53,948 nucleotides of DNA from an uncultured Flavobacteriaceae bacterium (GTDB lineage Bacteria > Bacteroidota > Bacteroidia > Flavobacteriales > Flavobacteriaceae). The translations under genes were made by a program, and so were the position numbers. The stretch spans positions 1 through 53,948 of the forward strand of contig CANKUU010000024.1 in assembly GCA_947486785.1 (NCBI GenBank), given 5' to 3'. The notes beneath the pieces were generated by a model that saw only the letters and a program-made list of their open reading frames with translations, was not told the DNA's origin and did not search any database. This document shows positions 46,861-53,948 of the stretch, piece after piece; within the stretch, counting starts at the first letter, position 1; every line of letters starts with the position of its first letter.

Positions 46861-49320
46861 TTAATTTAGAGAATAAACTATAATAGTATTTTTATTCAGT
46901 TTAGTTGCTATTTCAAGGGTGTTGTCATTTTCGATATCTTGTAAATCTATCGAAGAAAAACCGTCTAAGGGTTTTTTAAATATAGGTTTAGCTTGGCTAT
47001 CAAATAAGTATACTTTTCCATTTTGCACATCTGTAATACTCACATATATTTTGTCTTTTAAATAAAATATTTTTGGTGGTGTGTAAACAGCAATTTCTAA
47101 TGCTACCGATTTGCTTTTTATACGAAGGGTACTCTCATTGATTGTCGCTAAAGTTCTTTTAGTAGCGTAAATACCGTGGTCATTAGATAGATTTAAACTT
47201 TTTTTTGTAATCTTTCCCTTTTTATCAATTTTATAAAGTACCCCATTTTTATCAGTTAAAATAAATTGATTTTTATAGTTAAAGACCTCATTGTTCGAAA
47301 AATCAATTTTTTCATTCACCTTAATTCGATTTTCTCCAGTACGACTTAGGATTTTTAATTTCCCATTTTTTAATTGATAAATTAAGAAGTCTTTGTTGCC
47401 GATACGAATATGCTTGGGGCTAGTAATTATAGCTTGGCTAGCTTCGGTGAATTTAAATCCTGAAACAATTTTCGCCTTGTTGTCGTACATATAAGTACGG
47501 TTATTTTGCGTTACAACAAAACGGTAATCCTTGTTGTTTTCGTAATCAAAAACCGCTAATGAATTTAGATTTCCACCTTCATATGTTTTGGTAAATTGTT
47601 TAACTTCTTTGCCATTTCTGTCTAATACCAAAAGCTGATTATCCGTTGTAAAAGCATATTGCAGGCGGTCATTTTTGAAAATATCTACTTGATGAATTTC
47701 TCCTTGAATTGCACCTTTTAATTGCTTTTTCCAAAGAATTTTACCTGTGCTAGAAATTAAGTAAAGCACATTTTTTACATCTTGTACTAAAAGTTCTTTT
47801 TTCTTGTCTAAATGATTTGTTACAAACTGTGGATTTGTTGAAATAGCGGCAGGTAGCGTAATTGAAAAAAGAGTTGAAGGACCTTTTTTACGACGAACAC
47901 TTTTAATTTTTTGTGCTACTATATTGGTATGAGAAAAATTCTTATCAATGATGATTTGAGCAGCATAGGCATAGTCTGATGATACCAGCTTATCTAAATC
48001 TTTAACAAAACTATTTGAAAAATTAGTCTTAAGAATTTGATTTATTTTTTTAGAATTAGCAATAAATAGTATACTTGATTCTTTTGCTATTTCGTTTTCT
48101 AAATTTTTAAATACTTCAATAGTATTAAAGGTATTTCCGTTTTTATAGTTTTTAATTATTTTTTGTAGGGTTATAGAATTTTCAGAAAAAACATATGCAT
48201 TTTTTAAAATTGTGCAGTAGTTAGCTTTGAAGTTTTTAATTAATGGCGAAAATCGGGTATTTAGAAAATCAGGATTTTGGAGTTCTAAAATTTCATTGCC
48301 TTGAAATTCAATACTACTAGTCTTGTTTTTCTTTAAATAATCTACAATAGCTTTAGAACCGAAAGTGTTTAGTAGAATGCTTTTTTCTTCATTAAAATAA
48401 ATAATACCAATTTCCTGTATTGCATTAAGTGAGGGTAGTTTTTTTGAAGTAAGATTAGTTAGTCTTTCTCTGTTTGCTGAAAAACTTGCAAAATCGTTAA
48501 AGGTGTATGACAGAATCGCATCTGCATTTGCTGGTGCAAAAAATGGGGTAAGGTTTGTTTCTGGTTTTGTGTTTTCAAGAATAGTTATATACTTTGGGGT
48601 AGAATCATTAACAATACTAATTCCGCTTAAGTGAAGATTATTGTAATCTAAGTCTAGATCTAAAGAAATCCAATCGGAGAATGCCGAAAGATTTATTTTA
48701 GATCGTTTATTATAATTAGGTTTTAAGAAATGGTCAATTCTATTTAAATTAACAAGAATAGAAGCTGGTTTAGATGTATTTCTTGTGTTGTATAGTTTTT
48801 GTAATAGTTTATTTGGCTCTGTAGCCTTAGTTTTACTTACCTGTTTAAGTAAAGACTTAGAAGAGCTAACAATGACTTTGTCGTCGAGCACCGTACTAAA
48901 GAATACCTTTTCTGATATAGAATACCTTTTAAAAGTAATGTCTTTTTGTGTAATGGTTTCTACAGTACTATTTTTTAAACTATCTAAATTAAATAAGGTG
49001 TTTTCATCGATGGTGGTGAAAGTAAAATCAAAATTAATAGTATCAACAGCAGTTAATGATAAAATACTTTCTGACTTTGGGTCTAAATACTTTAAAAAAG
49101 TAACTTTTTCAAGAATGTTTTGATAAGCATTTGTTTTATTAAATGTTGAAATAAAATCATTGTTTGTTATGGTGCTTTTGAAAGCCTCATAATCGGTTAT
49201 CTGAATAACTAAAGACGCATTATCAGGAACATAAGAAAGTAAAGACCTGTCGTCAGGTTTTTTATTTAAACAACCTACTAAGAAGACGAATACTAGAGCA
49301 GCTAGAAATCGATAAATCAT
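46861..49320 (-). CDS. large DUF3352-like lipoprotein with C-terminal beta-propeller-like part
   Basis: 819 residues. A lipoprotein signal ends at Cys17 (FLVGCLNKK). Residues about 30-420 resemble the DUF3352 type (LSYVPDNASLVIQITDYEAF, KVIVSSSKSLLKQVSK), with repeated alpha-beta units. Residues about 490-819 contain recurring beta-strand units of the PQQ/WD type (LYLISSTGKILWKKQLKG, NQLLVLDRNGKEVKQF, YLFDSQAKPIFKKPLDG), suggesting a propeller. It would sit on a membrane facing the periplasm. It is 46 bases downstream of rnhB and probably cotranscribed. Function unknown. Confidence 0.85.
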   Translation of the reverse strand: MIYRFLAALVFVFLVGCLNKKPDDRSLLSYVPDNASLVIQITDYEAFKSTITNNDFISTFNKTNAYQNILEKVTFLKYLDPKSESILSLTAVDTINFDFTFTTIDENTLFNLDSLKNSTVETITQKDITFKRYSISEKVFFSTVLDDKVIVSSSKSLLKQVSKTKATEPNKLLQKLYNTRNTSKPASILVNLNRIDHFLKPNYNKRSKINLSAFSDWISLDLDLDYNNLHLSGISIVNDSTPKYITILENTKPETNLTPFFAPANADAILSYTFNDFASFSANRERLTNLTSKKLPSLNAIQEIGIIYFNEEKSILLNTFGSKAIVDYLKKNKTSSIEFQGNEILELQNPDFLNTRFSPLIKNFKANYCTILKNAYVFSENSITLQKIIKNYKNGNTFNTIEVFKNLENEIAKESSILFIANSKKINQILKTNFSNSFVKDLDKLVSSDYAYAAQIIIDKNFSHTNIVAQKIKSVRRKKGPSTLFSITLPAAISTNPQFVTNHLDKKKELLVQDVKNVLYLISSTGKILWKKQLKGAIQGEIHQVDIFKNDRLQYAFTTDNQLLVLDRNGKEVKQFTKTYEGGNLNSLAVFDYENNKDYRFVVTQNNRTYMYDNKAKIVSGFKFTEASQAIITSPKHIRIGNKDFLIYQLKNGKLKILSRTGENRIKVNEKIDFSNNEVFNYKNQFILTDKNGVLYKIDKKGKITKKSLNLSNDHGIYATKRTLATINESTLRIKSKSVALEIAVYTPPKIFYLKDKIYVSITDVQNGKVYLFDSQAKPIFKKPLDGFSSIDLQDIENDNTLEIATKLNKNTIIVYSLN

Positions 49321-49366
49321 TAATTAGCACTTTTGCTCAAAGTTATTAATTTTAGAGTGTTAAGTT

Positions 49367-49948
49367 TTACTCGTCAGGTAATTGTTTAAAACTTTTTCGA
49401 TGAAATTCTGTTATTCCGTATTTTTTAATCGCAGCTCTATGCTCTTTGGTGGGGTAGCCTTTATTCTGTTTCCAGTTATACATAGGGTATTTTTCGTGAA
49501 GCTTTTCCATATAATCATCTCTATATGTCTTTGCTAATACCGATGCGGCTGCAATACTCATATATTTGCTATCTCCTTTAATTATACATTCAAAGCTTAT
49601 ATTTTTAAAGGGTTTAAACTTATTACCATCAACTATGATAAGTTTGGGGTCTTTTTTTAACTGCCCCAATGCTTTGTGCATTGCTAAAATAGAAGCATTT
49701 AAAATATTGATTTTATCAATTTCATCCGGTGTAACATGAGCCATTCCAAAGCAAATCGCATTCAATTCTAAAATTGGCCGTAATAAATTTCTTCTTTTTT
49801 CGGTCAATAGTTTTGAATCATTAAGCATATCACTTGAGAAACTGTCAGGCAAAATTATAGCTGCCGCTGTAACGGGTCCTGCCAAACAGCCTCTGCCAGC
49901 CTCATCAGTACCCGCTTCGTTAGAAAATTTAAATTGTTTTTGTAGCAT
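49367..49948 (-). CDS. rnhB: ribonuclease HII
   Basis: 193 residues, full length. It cuts the RNA strand of RNA-DNA hybrids and removes single ribonucleotides. The signature DEAGRG has the metal-binding Asp15-Glu16; the third Asp is in LIIVDGNKF (about 99) and the fourth in [17 protein letters not shown] and [15 protein letters not shown] are typical of RNase HII. First gene of the unit with the lipoprotein gene. Confidence 0.96.
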   Translation of the reverse strand: MLQKQFKFSNEAGTDEAGRGCLAGPVTAAAIILPDSFSSDMLNDSKLLTEKRRNLLRPILELNAICFGMAHVTPDEIDKINILNASILAMHKALGQLKKDPKLIIVDGNKFKPFKNISFECIIKGDSKYMSIAAASVLAKTYRDDYMEKLHEKYPMYNWKQNKGYPTKEHRAAIKKYGITEFHRKSFKQLPDE

Positions 49949-50961
49949 AAAGCATTAGAATTTATTTTGAATTCGTTTTAAAGCATAATCCAGTAATGCT
50001 AGAAATAATCAGGCTATCGAATAGTTTTTATCCGAAGTATCTACGATACAATTTGTAAATAAATTTATTGAGGTAAATATTTATAATTAGACCTCAATGA
50101 ATTCGTCTATAAACTCAATAGAAGATATTTTGAAGATAAATTCTTCAATAGACTCGTAATGGTTAATATTACAGGATTATGAGTAATAACGGAAATAAAT
50201 TAATAATTTAAATGAACAAGTGCGAAGAACCTTCACTTTTGGTTGCCGTGCTCAGGTGATAGATAAATTTAAATATCATGTTTCATTTTCATTTGACAGG
50301 GTTGATTCTAATTTAGATTGTAATGCAAATACTAGTTTTCGCGTTTTTCTGAATTTGCAGGAGCAGCTGTAGGTGTAAATTTAGATGAGTTAACTGAGGC
50401 GGAATGGATCCCGTTAAGAGATTATGCAAGGGAAATTGCAGAGTTGGTAAATATTACTTCTAAAACAAGTCGTTTTATGTGGTCTAATAAATTTACTAAT
50501 GACTTCACTAATAATTTCAAGCTAATTCGGTGGTTGATAGTAATTATAGAACAACGGTTTAAGAAGAACTTCAATCTTATGTTTTGTTGGTGATTTTAGG
50601 AGTAGACCTCAGGGAACCACAGATAAAGCTTCGTTAAAAAGAGCGTTATGGGAAAATTTTATCGTTACTGTTGATCTAAACTTTATGCACAAGGCAAATA
50701 TTGAGAATTTTGACTTCACAACAATATTTAGTGGTCAGTTTTTTAGAACTGCCGATAGACAAAACCAATTAAGCGGTTAAGGAGGTGTATATGGCACGCA
50801 CAAAATTCATTTTTTCTTACTCAAAGTGTCAGATTTTGATTTATGAAATGCGAATTATGGTCTTTATTGGCCTCAGAAAATACTTGAAACTATGCACTTT
50901 AGTACATCTCGCCTTAGCTTCTAAAAACATCTGCTTTTTCTTTTGTGTAAGATGACAGGAA
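49949..50961. other. decayed coding region, no intact gene
   Basis: Two short plus-strand open stretches lack starts or families. One reads SEFAGAAVGVNLDELTEAEW onward (about 50353-50593). The other reads VGDFRSRPQGTTDKASLKRA onward to a stop (about 50585-50780), about 65 codons. They look like pieces of lost genes, not current ones. The left part (49949-50220) is AT-rich and featureless. Confidence 0.4.
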
Positions 50962-51408
50962 AGATGGTCCTACAGTTCCTCGATTCATGGTTTTATTGTA
51001 TGAAGTGCACTATGTCGTTATTCGCTAGTAACAGTAGATGTTCAAAAACGTTGTCGTACAGTTCTAATCAAAGTGTGCGATGCATAGGTTATTGATATTA
51101 CGAAGGGAGTTGTAAGCAAGGACCAATTTCATACGTATTCAGAGTATCGTCCTTCAAAGAATATTAGGGCTTTGATTAAAAAGTTAAAAGAAAGAAGCTC
51201 CAGAAAACTTCAGCAAAAATTTCTAGCATTGAAGATGAAAAATTGGGGCAGACATTTCTGGGTAATAGGTTTTGGTTGTTGGAGCACGAGTAATATAACA
51301 GTTGAAATGGTTAACGAGTATTTGGATTATTATCGTAAATCAGGGAGCGATTTTGATAAGTTTACATTAGAGTATTTGTTGCGTAGTACTAACTTTAGTG
51401 GGGTTTAA
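50962..51408 (+). pseudogene. IS200/IS605-type transposase TnpA, degenerate
   Basis: Translation in one frame gives VTVDVQKRCRTVLIKVCDA, a TAG at 51085, then VIDITKGVVSKDQFHTYSEY and RPSKNIRALIKKLKERSSRK, KNWGRHFWVIGFGCWSTSNI and TVEMVNEYLDYY. This matches the about 150-residue Y1 HUH transposase TnpA. The HUH motif, normally HxH (DHIH), reads DQFH, so one histidine is lost; the Tyr in NEYLDYY remains. A second in-frame stop lies near 51001. No intact ends or partner gene seen. A dead element. Confidence 0.88.
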
Positions 51409-51484
51409 AAACCTACAGTACTTTAGTCCAAAGTAGTTTAGTTTTCCTTTCAAAACTTTCACATTTTATTACGAACAAAAAAAT

Positions 51485-51492
51485 TAACTTTG
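51485..51492 (+). promoter_or_regulatory. -7 promoter box of the porin gene
   Basis: TAACTTTG ends 17 bases before the porin ATG, which fits a leader of about 10-14 bases. The TTG element is not clear. Confidence 0.45.
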
Positions 51493-51509
51493 CTCAGTAA
51501 TTTATCAAC

Positions 51510-53516
51510 ATGAAATATTTTTTTCAGTTTATTTTGTTTATCACTAGCGCACATCTCTTTGGGCAAGAAACACCTATGCCAAAAGAGCAAAAGGATAGCA
51601 CCTTTGTTAAAAATGAAATAACTTCAATAAAAAAAAATAAAGGCGTATTAGATACGATAGTACTTAAAGAAAATCAAGTTCAAGAAATTACAATAAAGGA
51701 TTATAAGATTATTTCCTTTGCCAGAGATACTACATATTTAGACACTACTCTAACAATGGCAAAAGAATATAAATATAATTACTTAAGAAAAGATAATTTT
51801 GAATTGATGCCATTTTCAAACATTGGTCAGCCCTTTAATCAATTAGCAGTAGCATTTGAAAGGATAAATCTTTATCCGAAGCTAGGTGCTAAAGCAAGGC
51901 ATTTTAATTATACAGAAATGGAAGATGTAGATTACTATAATGTGGCCACTCCAATGACAGATGTTCTTTTTAAGACCACTTTTGAGGAAGGTCAGTTACT
52001 CGATGCGCTACTGAGCTTCAATACATCAAGAAGATTAAATTTTTCATTAGCCTATAAGGGTATGCGTTCTTTAGGTAAGTACCTTTTTAATCAAAGCGAG
52101 TCGGGCAATTTTAAGGCAACATCAAATTATGTTACAAAAAACGGAAGATACAATTTTAGAGCACATTATGTAGCTCAAGATATGATTAATGAGGAGAATG
52201 GAGGACTTAGTAATCCTGAGGAGCAATTCGAGTCAAATGACCCTAGTTTTTCTAATAGAGTGCGAGTTAACGTTAGGTTTGATGATGCTAGTAGTAAAAT
52301 ACTGGGTAAGCGTTATTTTATTGATCATCAATACAAATTGATTAAAAAGCAAAAAGATTCTAGTAGTATAGAGAAAACATCGTTGGCTATTGGTCACATG
52401 TTTAATTATGAAACTAAATTTTATCAATTTCAACAGACAGCTGCAAATAGTTATTTTGGCACCTCTTTTCTTGCGGAGATAGGTGATCAAGCAAAATTAA
52501 AGACTATGCTTAATCAAGTAAGTCTTAATTTTTTTAATACAAATTTAGGTGCTCTTCAAGCAAACATAGGTGTATACAACTACAACTATTTTTTTGATAG
52601 TGTATTGATTACTGATGATCAGCGTATAGAAAATCAATTAAAAGGCGAAGAGCTTGCCTTTGGCGCAAAATATTCAAAGCAAATTGGAAAATTTTTAGTG
52701 AAAGGAGCTGCTAAATTTAATCTTTCAGGAGATTTGACAGGTTCAATAATTGATGCAACAGCAAGTTATGTTTTAAATACAAAAAACAAGCTAAGCGCAA
52801 GCTTTCACTCATCAGGTCGAATGCCAGACTTCAATTTTTTACTATATCAAAGTGATTATAGCAATTATAATTGGCAGAATAACACAATTTTTCAAAAGGA
52901 AAGTGTTAATAGCCTTTCTTTAGATTTCGAATCAAAGTTATGGGGTAATATCAATGCCAAAATTAGTGCCATTGATAATTATACCTATTTTGCTTCTGAC
53001 CCAGATAAAGCTATAGTATCGGGCAGTGAAAATGCCTTTATACGCCCTTTTCAAGAATCAAATAGTATTGAATATTTAAAAGTTAGATACAGCAAAGAGT
53101 TTAAAGTAGGCAAATTTGCACTAAGCAATAGTATTTTGTATCAAAAGGTAGAGCAGCGCAATAAAGTACTTAATGTACCGCAATTTGTAACGAGAAATAC
53201 ACTCTATTTTTCTTCAAATATATTTAAGAAGGCTATGTTTCTTCAAACAGGTTTTCATTTTAAGTACTTCTCAAGTTACACTATGGATGCATACAATTCA
53301 GTTTTGGGAGAATTCTATGTGCAAAATGAGGCGAAATTGGGAGGCTATCCATTATTTGATTTTTTTATTAATGCTAAGGTTAGGCAAACAAGAATATTTC
53401 TTAAGGCAGAGCATTTTAATGCAGCTTTTGGAAAGCGAAACTATTATGCAGCGCCAAACTATCCATATCGCGATTTTGTAATCCGCTTTGGAGTGGTATG
53501 GAATTTTTTCTCGTAA
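51510..53516 (+). CDS. putative outer-membrane porin / beta-barrel protein
   Basis: 668 residues. A signal peptide MKYFFQFILFITSAHLFGQ is followed by a polar stretch, then about 20 amphipathic strands with frequent Y/F-x-x-Y patterns (LSLDFESKLWGNINAKISAI, NYYAAPNYPYRDFVIRFGVV). It ends in WNFFS, with an aromatic residue near the C-terminus as in outer-membrane barrels. It matches the putative porin family common in Flavobacteriia. Substrate not known. It begins 101 bases after the IS200 relic. Confidence 0.85.
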   Translation: MKYFFQFILFITSAHLFGQETPMPKEQKDSTFVKNEITSIKKNKGVLDTIVLKENQVQEITIKDYKIISFARDTTYLDTTLTMAKEYKYNYLRKDNFELMPFSNIGQPFNQLAVAFERINLYPKLGAKARHFNYTEMEDVDYYNVATPMTDVLFKTTFEEGQLLDALLSFNTSRRLNFSLAYKGMRSLGKYLFNQSESGNFKATSNYVTKNGRYNFRAHYVAQDMINEENGGLSNPEEQFESNDPSFSNRVRVNVRFDDASSKILGKRYFIDHQYKLIKKQKDSSSIEKTSLAIGHMFNYETKFYQFQQTAANSYFGTSFLAEIGDQAKLKTMLNQVSLNFFNTNLGALQANIGVYNYNYFFDSVLITDDQRIENQLKGEELAFGAKYSKQIGKFLVKGAAKFNLSGDLTGSIIDATASYVLNTKNKLSASFHSSGRMPDFNFLLYQSDYSNYNWQNNTIFQKESVNSLSLDFESKLWGNINAKISAIDNYTYFASDPDKAIVSGSENAFIRPFQESNSIEYLKVRYSKEFKVGKFALSNSILYQKVEQRNKVLNVPQFVTRNTLYFSSNIFKKAMFLQTGFHFKYFSSYTMDAYNSVLGEFYVQNEAKLGGYPLFDFFINAKVRQTRIFLKAEHFNAAFGKRNYYAAPNYPYRDFVIRFGVVWNFFS

Positions 53517-53766
53517 TATTTAGCAGGTTTCAATCCTAAAATTCTACTTAGAAAAAATAATTTTCATAGTCAGTTAGCTTAAATAAATGTCTGTCTATTT
53601 ATTTGGCAGCTTTTTACTTACAAATTCTGAGGCGTTATTGGTTTATTTTTAGCCCGGTCGAAATCTAAATTTTATTTTTCTGATTGTTTTTGTTGTGTTT
53701 TGGGTACTGAAAAACAAGAGGTTATATTTTTTTTTGATACAAAGGCAATATTTTTTCATTTTTGTG

Positions 53767-53797
53767 TTGTCAAAACAATAAAAGCATGTTACATTTG
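53767..53797 (+). promoter_or_regulatory. promoter motif pointing out of the window (first of two)
   Basis: TTG at 53767-53769, a 20-base spacer and TACATTTG at 53790-53797, followed by CAGC. A full match to the Bacteroidetes consensus. The 53517-53948 stretch has no gene. Confidence 0.6.
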
Positions 53798-53914
53798 CAG
53801 CCCGCAAAACAGACAGAATTTGTTTTTATTCTGATTTTAGATTGAGTGGAAAGTTCTTGTAAAGAGTTTGTTTAGCTGTGATATTGAGAAATAAATTTTT
53901 TTTCAAAGAAAAGG

Positions 53915-53944
53915 TTGCGGTTTAAAAAAACAGTTATATATTTG
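53915..53944 (+). promoter_or_regulatory. promoter motif pointing out of the window (second of two)
   Basis: TTG at 53915-53917, a 19-base spacer and TATATTTG at 53937-53944, again followed by CAGC. It lies 147 bases after the first promoter and transcribes out of the window's right end. Confidence 0.65.
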
Positions 53945-53948
53945 CAGC

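Noticed and set aside
53517-53948. Start of an rRNA operon
   Set aside because: Only promoter motifs are visible; no 16S rRNA sequence is reached before the window ends.

Overview
The window looks like a chromosomal stretch of a marine-type member of the Flavobacteriia (Bacteroidetes). The reasons are its AT-rich sequence, promoters of the TTG-N19/20-TAnnTTTG type, few obvious Shine-Dalgarno sites, and lineage-typical genes (GSCFA protein, DUF4136 and DUF4230 proteins, a LysRS with a C-terminal extension, glucosaminidase-LysM lipoprotein). The genus cannot be fixed from the sequence alone.

Layout. 0-2 kb: a tyrosine recombinase with an inverted-repeat stretch beyond its 3' end and a divergent zinc-ribbon gene. 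2.2-13.1 kb: a minus-strand cluster for kynurenine catabolism by meta-cleavage. In order of action: kynurenine 3-monooxygenase, kynureninase, 3-hydroxyanthranilate dioxygenase, ACMS decarboxylase, aminomuconate-semialdehyde dehydrogenase, a RidA-type aminomuconate deaminase, 4-oxalocrotonate decarboxylase, oxopentenoate hydratase, hydroxy-oxovalerate aldolase and acylating acetaldehyde dehydrogenase. Together they convert kynurenine to alanine, pyruvate and acetyl-CoA. An IclR regulator sits in a two-gene unit with the decarboxylase, upstream of the main operon, and a perfect inverted repeat lies in the control region. Tryptophan dioxygenase and formamidase are not present here.

13.1-18.9 kb is an accessory patch: a dead IS3-family remnant with both visible catalytic aspartates lost, a bacteriocin-like peptide remnant, a small membrane protein, a truncated TolC-type protein, a DUF6933 gene and a 1013-residue type IIG restriction-modification enzyme whose specificity region differs in base usage from its flanks. 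The patch ends just beyond the 3' side of an initiator tRNA-Met gene.

19.5-37.5 kb is mostly core genome: alanine/glycine symporter, era, der, TPM/LemA membrane genes, MerR regulator, M23 peptidase, alaS, GSCFA protein, DUF4230 protein, an aromatic amino acid hydroxylase with a long C-terminal extension, a DUF4136 lipoprotein, a small Cys-rich protein, a mini HExxH membrane protein, an ACC-deaminase-like enzyme, a glucosaminidase and hemL. 37.5-42 kb holds lineage-specific small proteins and decayed genes: a dehydrogenase C-terminal fragment, a three-repeat acidic protein, a SnoaL-like lipoprotein, and a HigB/HigA-type toxin-antitoxin pair with a broken toxin and an antitoxin lacking its DNA-binding part. 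41.8-50 kb: a DASS transporter, lysS, a Pmp3-type peptide, lipB, a large DUF3352-like lipoprotein and rnhB. 50-51.4 kb is decayed and ends in an IS200-type transposase pseudogene with a damaged HUH motif. A putative outer-membrane porin follows, and two strong promoter motifs point out of the window.

No CRISPR array, rRNA gene or complete mobile element is seen. The most distinctive content is the complete kynurenine meta-cleavage cluster, the mosaic type IIG enzyme, the remains of a secreted-peptide locus, and several small or extended proteins with no known function.
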